Shown here piece after piece: positions 43,942-56,900 of a stretch of DNA of 64,000 nucleotides (position 1 is its first letter; every line of letters starts with the position of its first letter). The notes under the pieces are model-generated. The model was not told the origin of the DNA, did not search any database, and saw only the letters and a list, made by a program, of their open reading frames with translations. The position numbers and the translations under genes are program-made. This DNA is from Liolophura sinensis (Eukaryota; Mollusca; Polyplacophora; Chitonida; Chitonidae), in contig NC_088303.1 of assembly GCF_032854445.1 (NCBI RefSeq), positions 23,601,265-23,665,264 of the forward strand, read 5' to 3'.

Positions 43942-45977
43942 AACATGAAAGAATTCAGTATCCTGCGGGAATACTTATAAGAGTACGATTCGGTAAGCGT
44001 TCCTTCCAAAACATTTAGCCACATTGCTTAGGCTTGTATCAATTTATTGCATCTGAAAGGCAGCTATGTTTAAAACTTATACTTATATATAGTTGGAGAG
44101 TTCAGAGGTCAAGTACCAATCTAAATCCTCAATTGTATACACAAATCATTGCAAAGTGAACTTTAGTTAGTCTTTGTAGAGAGCAGCTGCTAAATCCGGC
44201 TTTACAGGAGATGGTGCCAGAAACGTGTTCTAACTGTGTAGCATCGTTGTGGTGGAATTAAGCTTTAGCGAGAACGCAACCAACACGAAGTTGTATTACA
44301 TATACAGTGCATTAAAAATCATAGGTCCTGTTTTAAAATGTAAGCAGACTTTAGTTTGTTAGGTTTGCTCCCTCTTAAAAGAGTGAGACTATAAGGCGTA
44401 TTATAACATAATTTCATTTTATTTTACTCTTTAAATTTGAATAACAGTCCGCTAACGCTTATTTATTACATCTAAATTTGTAATGGTTGCATTGACACTT
44501 GGAATATGTTATTTCTAGTACATGGAGATAACCTATATATCCGTATTTTTGCTTTCAGCATATTGTCAACCTATTCCTGTTGGAACACCAGGTATGGTAT
44601 GGTAAACTTTTTCAGATATGTATACTTCTTTTTCTGAATTTTTGAAGGAGAAAATATACCGAGTCTATTTGAATTAGGTATTGAAACAATGCTCTCATGT
44701 CGTGTCAGTTTTGGATACATGACGCCATGTAAACTTCAGTTTTGTTTTCAAATCGATAAATCGTGCAAGCATTATGTGACTTGATTAGTCAGTGATCTAT
44801 TCACAAAAGGGTTCACCAATCTGACCAAAGGATATATATATCTTGGCACTCATAATTATTATTGTAGCATTACTCTGATTTGGAAAATTTAATTAGGTTT
44901 GATAAACGATATATTTGGCTTCTGGGTAATCATTTAAGCAGTGATTTGCGCATTATGAACAAAGTGCTATTCTAGCCAAAATGATCAACGATTTTAAGAA
45001 TGGCGAAGGGGTTACCAATCAATAAGCATAACAAGCGGAGACTGAGGTGTCATATTTATTATGCGATGTCACACTCTGTAAAGGCACTTTATATAATTGG
45101 CCTGTGACGCTTTTCAGCCAGACTACAGTCAGAAGGGACAGAGCTTGGCAAGGGTTGGTTATTATCAGCACGTCAAGCCGAGACTACCGGGTCTGAGTTG
45201 TAATAAAACTACATGCCAGTGATCGTCAGTACATATGTCATCTGTAATAAAACTACCATCGCAGAAGCAGCAGCCATTTTGCCTTCACCACAGTTATAGG
45301 TCTTGCCAAAATTGTCGTTCATGGATGACGCATGTGCGTTAAACCTGAAAAGAAGAGCCTAATGACTGATTTGTTTTGAAATTATTTGCCTTGTCGTGAA
45401 TTTGGGTCTAGTATGCTTTCACCGTGTGGAATACACACGTGGCTTTACGTGTGCGGGCGAGCTGTGAGGTACACACTAGTCACAGCTGACACCTGTATAG
45501 ACATTGTTTATAAAGGGCATATCGGTGTATGATTTGCCATTGACGCTGTGCCTATAAAACTCCACCATCCAAAACGTCGGAGTTTGTTGTTGTTGGCTAC
45601 GTCGCAGTGCGTAGATCCAGAAACGGCCTATACGTCATAAAAGTCAAAAGAAGGGTGTGGAGAAGATGGATCGGTAGAATAGGTAGCCCATGTCAAGTTT
45701 CTGTCGTTCACGTCCAAAATGACATGTGATATTGTGATGAACAACCACGAACGAAACTGATCTGTGTCCGGACAATCAGGAATGACGAAGCCCCTCCATG
45801 GAGAAAGGTTTATGCAGAATTCCATGTCATGTTGTCATGCATCCAAGCCAAGGAAAAAGTGCTGTAGCATTGTATTGTTCTGAACGAAACACCTCAAAAG
45901 CTTCCATTTGCCACATCTCAATATGGTAGCAACGACAAATGATGACGACGGTCTCTTTGGCCCAGGTGGTTGGCATG

Positions 45978-46035
45978 CCAGCGCGGCGCAATGACCCAAG
46001 AGACCAATGCGGCCGCTATGAGTCCAGCTCCATCC
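45978..46035 (+). repeat. V-type SINE head fragment at the edge of a minisatellite
   Basis: 'gcggcgcaatgacccaagag', 'ccaatgcggccgct' and 'gagtccagctcc' match the tRNA-like head. The body is missing and the 44-bp array begins at once. Confidence 0.65.
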
Positions 46036-46912
46036 CATATCAAGGTAGACCCTACTGGCATGACATGGCGATATTAAGGTAGGCCCTACTGGATAACTGA
46101 CACAGCAGTATGGGGACATGACATAGCGATATTAAGGTAGGCAATACTGGATAACTGACACAGCAAACTGCCGACATCAAGGTAGGCCCTACTAGATACC
46201 TGACACAGGAACCTGCCGACATCAAGGTAGACCCTGCTGGATAACTAACACAGCAGTCTGGGGACATGAGATTGCGACATCAAGGTAGCCCCTGCTGGAT
46301 AAATGACACACCATTCTGGAGACATAATATGGCGACATCACGATAGGCCCTACTGGATAACTGACTCAGCAGTCTGGAGACATGACCTGGCGATACCAAG
46401 GCAGACCCTACTGGATAAGTGACACAGCAACCTGGTGACATCAAGGTAGACCCTACTGGATAACTGACACAGCAATCTGGTGACATCCAGGTAGACCCTA
46501 CTGGATAACTGACACAGCAAGTTGGCGACATCAGGGTAGGTCCTACTGAATAACTGACACAGCAAACTGCTGACATCAAGCTAAGTCCGACAGGATAACT
46601 TACACATCAACCTGGTGACATCAAGGTAGGCCATACTGGATAACTGGCACAGCAGCCTGTTGATATCAAGGTAGGCCATACTGGATAATTAACGCAGCAA
46701 CCTGACGACATCAAGGTAGGCCATACTGGATAACTGGCACAGCAGCATGTTGACATCAAGGTAGGCATACTGGATAACTGGCACAGCAACCTGGTGACAT
46801 CAAGGTAGGCATACTGGATAACTGACACAGCAGCCTGACGACATTAAGGTAGGCCATACTGGATAACTGGCACAGCAACCTGGTGACATCAAGGTAATCG
46901 ACACAAGAATCT
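46030..46912. repeat. Minisatellite, about 44-bp unit, around 19 copies
   Basis: Units read 'gacatcaaggtaggccctac' then 'tggataactgacacagcaacctggt'. Several long minus-strand frames here (repeated CCVSYPVGPTLMSP) are artefacts of the period. It separates the lectin region from the MIB-PARP gene. Confidence 0.92.
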
Positions 46913-47520
46913 AGGGACATGAGACGGGATGGATAATTGATACAAAATCCGGGGACAAGGCATGAGGGCAACAAACCACTGGAGAAAAGACACAAGCATG
47001 TGGGACATGATCGACATACGCACAAACAAATTCTGGGGAATATTACAAAAAATCCCAACTGATGTAAAAAAAAAAAACAACAAAAAACAGATTAACCTAC
47101 TGACAAATCTTCTCTTTTCACCCCAAGGCTGTTGACAATTTCCATACGTTATAAGTTATTTGATAAACGAAATATCCAGTCCAATAGAGAAGAAGAAAAA
47201 TTAGCAAAGTACAGTATTAAATATAAATGACAGAAAAAAACAATTTTGTAGATAAACCAAAAAATTGTCAAAGAAAACAATAAAACAATACAATATGATT
47301 AGTCTCAAACACTGACGTCAACAGTCTGGTGCAACTAAACTTGTAAGAGTATATGACTTAATATGTTGTTATGCAAATTATCAATTTACATCCTTCGACA
47401 AAACCATCTTCAAGACTGAAATTAACTTTGAAAGGAAAATCGTGCAAACTGTGTCAAACATGTGAAGATAAAAAGCAATTTGCATCATTGAGGAAATTTG
47501 ATTACCATCAAATAGCCTCT

Positions 47521-47941
47521 TTAATATTTGTAGCAGATAAGGAATTCTGGGTAATACTGGTCCTTGTCAAAGAGGACAAAGATGCTAGGCTTTTGTGGAT
47601 TGTCCGTGCAGGAGTCGAACAGTTGGTTGGGTTTTCCCGGATCCAAAGGGGGTGGACGCCTCAATTTCTCTTGCCCCTTTGCAGTTTTACCGACCAGCAC
47701 GCGGGCGTAAAACATGAAGCGATGACCGTGTTGATCTGGTTTTGCGTAATGGTTAGATTTGCTGGCATCCACAGCAAAGTAAGCCCCATTGCCATATAAG
47801 GCCCCAACAGCTGAGCCATACAGCCTCCAGTCAAAGTTCTGTTCACAGATGGGGTCGACAGCTCCTGGCGAAGTGCCATGAAATAACTTCTTCTCGTTAG
47901 TTGTTCCTCCTTCGTACTTACGCTTCATTATATTGCTTTTC
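47521..47941 (-). CDS. MIB-PARP last exon, PARP catalytic core
   Basis: It encodes NEKKLFHGTS (NAD-binding His), GSAVGALYGNGAYFA and SNHYA (catalytic Tyr region), RVLVGK, and PSIFVLFDKDQYYPEFLICY before TAA. His and Tyr of the H-Y-x triad are present. The third position falls in PEFLICY and is not obviously Glu, as in PARP7/10/11/12/14/15, so mono-ADP-ribosylation is expected. Confidence 0.96.
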
Positions 47942-50900
47942 CTGAAAAGAGAACCCAAAGCAGTTCAAACATTTGAAAAGAATATCGAACAATGAAATCA
48001 AGTTGGTACTATGCAGTGTATTGCTCTGTCTCGCCCTTTGGTTATAATAATTCAATATACACATGCATTCTCTTTGTCTAAATTTTAAATGTTGGTTAGA
48101 TAATTCTAACCAACACCTGGATAATTTTGTAGATGAATGTTGATTAAACAGTTCCACGCGAAGACACCTTTCTCTCTTTATCTAAAAGGTTTACAAGATA
48201 ATTCTAAAAAAAAGCAAAACAACTGGACAATTTCTGTAGTTGAATGCTGATTATATAGTTCCGCGCGAGGACATAAGTGGTGATGCTAAACCTAAATAAG
48301 CCTACGTGAGTCACACATCAAGGTATACATCAAGGTTAGGCTTGTCTAGTGGTGGCAGTGATGTAAAGCCGCGGCAGAGAGCGGCACATGCGACGTAACG
48401 ACTATGATACAGTGTATGGCAAAGTGGCGTCATAGTGGGAGATCTACTTACATTTGAAACGTCAACCACAGGGAAGGGTTTTGTACGCGCTTTATGTAGA
48501 TAATGGAGGCGTTGGGCATTGTCATGAGAAAAACATCCTTTACTGTAGCAAACTTGTCCGACGAGGAAGGGATGTTCACTATTTTCATGTCATAGGTGCC
48601 CATTGGTCCCCACTCAACAGGTATGTTCGTGGAAGTCGTAGCTTCCTTCTTGGCCTTCTCATGCAGCCTGAAACGTGTCATTGTGCGGATAGACTGATAA
48701 TTTTGTGTATAACGTTTGCATCACACTTTCAGTTGTTTCATCTACATGTGCCTATGATCAGATTCCTCATCCCCTCCAACTCAAGTCCATACACATTTAT
48801 TTACTTGGACTACAGTTTAGACAGCGAGGAACATCTCATATCTTTATATCTATGGACACAACCCTGTGCGTGTAAACGCACGTGAGTCGGGCCATGGCGG
48901 CATCTGCACGCCAACAGGGATCTAGGGAGATGATTTTAAAGTTCCAGGTTCTAGACGGCAGTATACAGAATAGGGTTGAAACAAAACCAGGTGAGGATAG
49001 AAACAACTTTACACAGTGCAATTTGTATGGGCGCCTTGACGCTTCCATGACCTAATGGAAAGAGCGTCAGGCTCCCAGAAAAATGGTTGCTGCCTCGGTT
49101 GGCATTCAGAACTTAAAGGTTAGAGCAAAGAAACAGGACTGGTTTACCCAGTGTCAGTATAATGTTACTGATCATGTCTGATGTCTTCGGCTTTCAGTGG
49201 CGGCAGCACTTTGGTGGCATGTACTCGCCCTGCCACAAGTAGACAAAGCATATGCACACACACCGATAAATTGCTTAGTGCAATACGATGTAAAACCCAT
49301 AAATTAAAAAGCAAACATTACATAGCGCAGTATATATGGCACCCTATTACAACTACTCAATACAGCAAACCATATGTTGTTTTTGATAACACCATATAAC
49401 TACCTGATAGCTTTCTTCACATCTTCAGGGCCCATGTAGGCTGGGCGTCGTCGTAAACGTGTCTCTTTGTCTGACTGACAATTTCTCTGTTTCAGATTGG
49501 CGAAGTCAACTTCATAACGAACGCTGTCGATTTCGATGATCTCCTCAGTCATGACACTGGAATTACACCAATAGGCCTGTTCTAGTTCAGTCTGCAGCTT
49601 AGTAACCTGCCTCTTGTCCTTTTGCTTTTCCTGGAGGAGAAAAAATTATTAAAATATTTCATTACTGTGAGAGATGGTTCTAGAAATCTTGGACGATCGA
49701 TTGTGCACATCATACACCTGCAGCTTAAAGATCATGGGAAATCTTCATCAGATACAATCCTTTGCAGCTAGCTCAGCAAAGAAATATTTCCATTGTCTAC
49801 ATTATAAATTTCTTTTAGAAAAATGGACCCCTTGACGCCCTCTATATTTAAACTCTAGAAATTTACCTAATAACCATCACCAATACCATCGCCATTATCA
49901 TTACCAATATCATCATTGCTATCACCACCACCACAACCATCATCATAATTACCTCTAGATGTTAGGAATTACCTTTTGACCACACGGTACCCAGCCGTCA
50001 TCACTCTCCCAGTACCACGTCCACTGAGTGAGAAAGCGCTCATGGTCATCTCCGCTTACGTATGAGACTGTAGACAGGCGACGAACTGGGATGCTCATAT
50101 CGTCAGTTTTGGCTGTCATTGTATCAAGGTCTACCGAAAACATCTGACTGAAAAATACATATTCAACACAAACGCATATAAACATTCTGGCAATCAGTCA
50201 AGTCTTTCACACAGACAAATATCGCTCAGTATGAAATTAAGTAAAAACTGGTAAAATGATAACATGAAGTATCCCATTTTATGTTTGAATCAGTTTTACA
50301 ACAAAGCATGGATGGACTGTAACCAACATAATTAATGCTTGAGACAAACAGATAAGCCTTTAGCTCTGTATTACTCGGAATTACACACAAGTATTCTGTA
50401 TTACTCAGAATTACACACACGTATTCTGTATTACTCAGAATTACACACACGTATTCTGTATTACTCAGAATTATACACACGTATTCTGTATTACTCAGAA
50501 TTACACACACGTATTCTGTATTACTCAGAATCACTTACAAGTATGTCTACACTAAACTTTACCAATACCATGGACACAGAAGCATGGATAATCCACGGAA
50601 CCCTTGGTTACAGAGCCACCCTTCTAAAATAGCTGAGTAGGATCCAGTCGTGACAGCACAGCAGATCTGCTCCAGCATCTACCTTCAGACCTCAAGTGCC
50701 CTGACTTACCCTTCTACAATAACAGACCACGATCCACTCTTGACATCACAGTAGCTTTGCTCCAGCATTAACTCTGAAGAGCTGTGATCACCTATACTGT
50801 CACAGCCCTATCTTGTTCCATAAGCTTACCTCGAACACCTCTGTACTTTCCTTGCTGGTCCAACTTTCCTTGCAGTCCAACTCCAACCGCCATGATTGAA

Positions 50901-53900
50901 TGCATAATCCTAAGAGTGAAGCGATAATTATCACTGCCACTATTAGGCAAGTTAGACCTTTTGAAACGCAATACTGGATAATTTTTTAACATCAACCTCC
51001 CCAGTAATGACACAGAACTAACCCATAATGAACATTGATGAATAAAAAAAATTCTCAGACAATTAAAGAATAGATTAAACAAGATGTACACAATATAATA
51101 ATTGCTAGTAATGTCAGTAGTTATCTCCCTTGTATGGGCCGTGAGGAGTATGCATTCAAACATGGCGGTTGGAATTTATCCAGTTTCATGCTTGTGTGTA
51201 TTTATTAGTGATGACTCATGGGAACACCTATCTGAAATTGATACCTGAAACGACTGTGACTGCGGACAGACAAATTATTTGGTGCCCAGCAGTGGTATAT
51301 TAAAGCTAGCAAGGCAATTACAGAGGTGTTCAAGGTAAGCTTATGGAACAAGACAGGACTGTGATAGTATACCTAATCACAGTCCTACAGGGTTATTCCA
51401 GCATGTATCTGCAGATCTCATGTGCCCTGACTGGCTCTTCTACAATAGCAGAACACGATCCAGAGTTGATCACACAGTACCGTAGCTCTGCCTCCTCATG
51501 CATTTTCTTATCACAAGTTCCTTAACTTACCCTTCAACAATAACAGAACACGATCCAGTGTTGACTCTGGAGTAGCTCTGTTCAAGTAGCTGAACATTAT
51601 CCTCGCTGAAGGAGCACCATTTCACCCCACGTTGCAACGTTTTGTACTGCCACACGTAGGGTAGTAGCAGATGGTGATTTGGGCAGTCTTCTCCAAAGGC
51701 ACATCGTCCACTGATGAAGTACAGGCAGATGTCTGCATCAGTCTCATCACTTATGTGTTCAGTACGTTCAATGGCTGCAGAATCTGAGGGCTTCGGTGGG
51801 GTTGGCTGGGGGGTGGATGGCACATGTGCTTTGGCGCTTCCCCCTTTGCTCGTTGTTTCAGCCTGTCGTTGTGGCACCTGAACCTGAGTCGAGCTGTTAC
51901 GATGGAAACACAAGACCATAAGACACTCTGGTAACGATAATAACGATAAAAGGAAGAAATCACATTCCACTCTTAAAACTAAAATGTAACATTTAACACA
52001 GTAAATATCATAAGGAGTGACTGGACTTATTAGAGTTATCTGACCACTTTGATAAAGCGTTCATATCTTAACGCTCGTTCAGTTGTTCGCATTCCAGCTC
52101 CATTAACAAATGGTTATCAGCATTTTAAATTAACACACGAAACAGCGTTTTAAAAAAAACAACCCTTTTTATGGAGTTGGGATATGAAAAAATTTGAATT
52201 TAGAGTCTGGAAACATTATCCCTGAATAAAACTGGCCCGATACATGTAACTCTTATAAGTCCAGGCACTCCTGGTGATCTGTGCAGTGTTAAATATAACA
52301 CTTAAGTTTTAAGAGAGTCCTTGTATTATATTCTCTGGCAGTAAAACAAAAGCTGTTTTCCACCCCACTTTTGTACTTACTGTGTTGAAGAAAACTGTAC
52401 GATCAATCCCTTGATATGTGGATCATCAATTAGATCTAGGGGTGACTTGCCCTGGTGGTTCATGTGGGAGAGGCTGGCGCCCTGCTGGGCAAGAAAGCAG
52501 GCCGTAGCGACACACATTTTACTTTCATCTTGACTCATGCTGAGCTGACCATGAATCTGGAAGGGAGCGAAATGTTATTCTTCTCAGTTTCCCGTCGGAA
52601 TTTTCTTTTAAAGCAAAACATACCAAATTGCTAATGTTTCTTTCCAATGAACTATTTAAAGTGTCTTACACCTGAATTATTATTATATATTTTTTAAATT
52701 TTTTTAAACCAAATAAAAGTTTAGTGAAAGCTGGTCTACACAGAGCGTTAGCACGTCGACATTATCGAGAGAGGACTAGGTTGGTGTGACCTACGTCACG
52801 ATTAACCACGGTCTTTAACGGGGGAGGTATTTTCAATTTAAATGTTTCAAATATTCAGTGTATACCAAATACGTTCGGCTACACGTATTTAAATCGTTAT
52901 AGCCGGTCTCTAAGCGACGTTAATGTTATCAGATGTACAGTCATGAAGTAAATAGGTAAAGACTACGTCACATTCTCTTCGCCCAGTCGAATAACGGCGT
53001 GTTTGATCGAAGACAATTTTTTTTAAGATAACTGCCTCCATTCGCACCAGCTCTTTCCTCCGTCATGACGTTTTATTTTACACTTAACTGGGCGAAATTA
53101 CACCGGAAAGATTTTTAACATTCTGCTTTCGCTGGAAATATATGTTTCACCCCAGATGATGTCTGATCCTTTTATCCCTGTTTCAGTCTTAACTTTAGCA
53201 CATGTATCTATATATAATTACAAATTTCCAGAACGTATCTTGTATTCCTGGAAATTCATGACAGCAAATTCCAAACCTCGTCAAGTAAGCCTGGCGATAT
53301 TTCGGTGAGATTTCTAATTTCTTCACAACAAACTATCGCATCAGTGTGAGGTGCAAATACGTATCCCCGTCTTAGTTACGGCCTGTACTAACGGCGAATT
53401 TTCTAATTACTCAAACACGAACTATCGCATCAATGTTAGGTGTAGACACTTATCCCTGTTCTAGTTACCGCCTGTGTTAACGGCAAAGTTTCTAATTTCT
53501 TAACAACGGACTATTGCATCAATGTTAGGTATAGCCACTTATCCCCGTTCTAATTACGGCCTGTAATTAGATGTTAGCTTACGGCCTGTAATCAATGTTA
53601 GGTGTGAACACTCATTCCCGTCCTAGGTACCGCCTCTACTAACGGCGAGTTTTCAAATTTCTCAGCTACGGATTTTCGCATCATTGTGAGATGCAAACAC
53701 GTATCACCGTCCTACTTACGGCCCGTACTAACGGTGAGCTTTCTAACTTCTCAACAACGGACTTTCGCATCAGCGTCAGGTGCAAACAGGTGTCCCCGTC
53801 TTCATCTTCAACATTCAGGTCGGCGCCTGTGGAAATATCAAAGTATCACATAAATAGCTAAATACACCAACGTCACATCAAAACACCAATGGTTGCTTCA

Positions 53901-56900
53901 AATCACACCAAAATTAAACTGTCACAACCACAATTACACTGTTCATCTAAAGTCACCGACACAAACCACCACAACCACCGTTACACTGAAACGCAAGAGA
54001 TACAGTGAAATAAAGCCTTTCATTTTAAAAGATCTCCCAGAATACGAACACATAGTATGGTGTTAACGCGATGATCTATCTGTATGACCATGCAACGCAG
54101 CAAGCAGTAAAGCTGTTAACACTACAGCTCTTACCTTTGGTAAAGAGATGCTCTATCTATCACAGCAAGCAGTAAAGGTGTTAACACTATAGCCCTTACC
54201 TTGATAACGAGGAGCTGTACAATATAAGTATCATAGACACAGCCAGCAGTAAAGGTGTCAACACTATAACATTTACCTGTGGTAAAGAGATGCTCTATCT
54301 ATCACAGCAAGCAGTAAAGGTGTTAACACTATAGCCCTTACCTTGATAACGAGGAGCTGTACAATATAAGTATCATAGACACAGCCAGCAGTAAAGGTGT
54401 CAATACTATAACTCTCACCTTTGGCAACAGGAACTGTACAATATAAGTATCACAGACACAGCTAGCAGTAAAGGTGTCAACACTATAACATTTACCTTTG
54501 GTAAAGAGATGCTCTATCTATCACAGCAAGCAGTAAAGGTGTTAACACTATAGCCCTTACCTTGATAACGAGGAGCTGTACAATATAAGTATCATAGACA
54601 CAGCCAGCAGTAAAGGTGTCAACACTATAACTCTCACCTTTGGCAACAGGAACTGTACAATATAAGTATCACAGACACAGCTAGCAGTAAAGGTGTCAAC
54701 ACTATAACATTTACCTTTGGTAAAGAGATGCTCTATCTATCACAGCCAGCAGTAAAGGTGTCATTACTATAACTCTCACCTTGGGCAACATGAGCTGTAC
54801 AATATCTGTATGCCCCTGAGACACAGCCAGCAGTAAAGGTGTCAACACTGTAACCTTACCTTTGGGAACTATGAGAGCGATATGCCCCTGAGACACAGCC
54901 AGCAGTAAAGGTTATGTTACCTTTACCTTTGGTAACGGGGAGCTGTACAACATCTGTATGATAGACACAGCCAGCAGTAGAGGTGTCAACACTGAAATCT
55001 TACCTTTGGTAACGAGGAGCTTTATAAGAGCAGTATCAACTGAGACACAGCCATCAGTTGAGGTGTCAACACTGTAACCCTTACCTTTGGTAACAAGGAG
55101 CTCTATCAGATCAGTATGCCCCTGAGACACAGCCAGCAGCAAAGGTCTCAACACTGTAAGCCTACCTTAGGTAAGAAGGAGTTCTAAGAGAGCAGTATGC
55201 CCCTGAGACACAGCCAGCAGTTAAGGCCTCAACACTCTCTTAGAACTCCTTGTTACCCAAGGTAGGCTACCTTAGGTTAAAGGAGTTATAAGAGAGCAGT
55301 ATGCCCCTGAGACACAGCCAGCAGTGGATGTGTCAACACTGTAACTCTTTTCTTTGGTAACAGGAGCTCTATAATATCCATATGATAGACTCCGCCTGCA
55401 GTAGAGGTCTCAACAGTATAACCCTTACCTTTGGTAACGGGCAGCTCTATGATATCTGCATGATAGACTCAACCAGCAGTAGATGTGTCAACACTGTAAT
55501 ACTTACCTTTGGTAACGGGGAACTCTACAATATCTGTATGACAGACTCAACACTGTAGCCCTTACCTTTGGTAACAGGGAACTCTACAATATCTGTATGA
55601 CACACTCAACACTGTAACCCTTACCTTTGGTAACGAGGAACTCTATGATATCTGTATGGCCCTTGATCACAGACAACATGAGAGGTGTGTGTTTTTTGGT
55701 GTTTCTAATGTCGATGTCCGCTTTACCCTGGCAATAGCAAATTAAACACAACAGTGTAAAATGATTTTGACAAACAACTTACGCACTTTTTAATCAACCA
55801 CGCTAGGTTGTTTTCAGTGAATTCGGTGTGTCTAGTCAAAAAGTTGAGTATACAATTTAGCCTATCGTTTTAGTCGAATCTAATAAAACCTGCAACATTT
55901 GAGCATAGCCAAAAGATTCGATTTTTTTTTTGATTGGTGTTTTACGCCGTACTCAAGAATATTTCACTAATACGACGGCGGCCAGCATTATGGTGGGTGG
56001 AAAACGGGCAGAGCCCGGGGGAAACCCACGACCATCCGCGGGTTGCTGGCAGATCTTCCCACTTTCGGCCGGAGAGGAAGCCAGCATGAGCTGGACTTGA
56101 ATTCACAGCGACCGCATTGGTGAGAGGCTCCTGGGTCATTACGCCAAAAGATTCGAGTCTAGTGACAGCATAAGTCTGGAGAGACAGATATTAAGTCTCA
56201 TCATGTAGGCCAGTTTAGTGAAACCGGCGTGCAAAGTGAGGCAAAAAAACGGGTCAAATAGGTCCGAAAAGATAATGAGTAAAATGAGACACCCGATTCA
56301 AGTTAGGCAGATGCTTCTAGTCTGGTAGTTGAGTCTAGTTAGAACTGATGCTGGACACCATCACTGTATCTATGCAAGTGAGACAGGTAATTCTAGCGAA
56401 ACGTCTGAGTCAAGCGAAACGTCTGAGTCAAGAGAGGCAGGTGAGCCTAGAAGATACCTTGCGTCTGTCCAACATCATTGAAAACTGTTAACTGCTTCTC
56501 TTTGCATGATTCCGTCCAGTTTTTCGTACTTTGTATACTTTCTTAGTTCTTTTGGTGGTTTGTGTTATACGTCATTTTTGGGAATTGACCTTACGATTAA
56601 TGACTCACAGAACCCCCAGAAAAAGCGGTCGGGTTGGAATTTTTCTTTTTTTAAGCAGACAAAAAAGAATAACTGCCAGAAAAAGATCTCGGGCCCCGAA
56701 ATAACAAGCCAATCGGATTACGCTTTATTTTGTTTGAAACACTCATGCATGTGACACTATAACCCGGTGATTATCTCGGGGCTGGAGATAACTAAATCCG
56801 GTTCCGTGATAATCAAAATCATTTAACCGCAGGTATCGCGATTTAGACGAAACCACGAACCAGGTTGTATTCCGACTGGCTGACTCTCTCGGGGCCTGAG

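Noticed and set aside
44559..44590. A possible 32-nt lectin exon (after gctttcag, ending CACCAG|GTATGG)
   Set aside because: It is too short, with no homologous exon in the intact gene and no lectin-domain exon after it.
46280..46579. A 99-codon frame with CCVSYPVGPTLMSP repeats
   Set aside because: It is a by-product of the 44-bp tandem array, with no start context or neighbours.
47371..47799. A 142-codon plus-strand frame at the PARP exon
   Set aside because: It overlaps the PARP catalytic exon in antisense. The minus strand carries the conserved catalytic motifs.
50226..50632. Frames on both strands with ILYYSELHTR-type repeats
   Set aside because: A 30-bp repeat keeps all frames open. 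It lies within an intron of the MIB-PARP gene.
54040..55624. CRISPR-like array of direct repeats
   Set aside because: The units are diverged, contain no unique spacers of constant length, copy an exon end, and lie in an animal intron.
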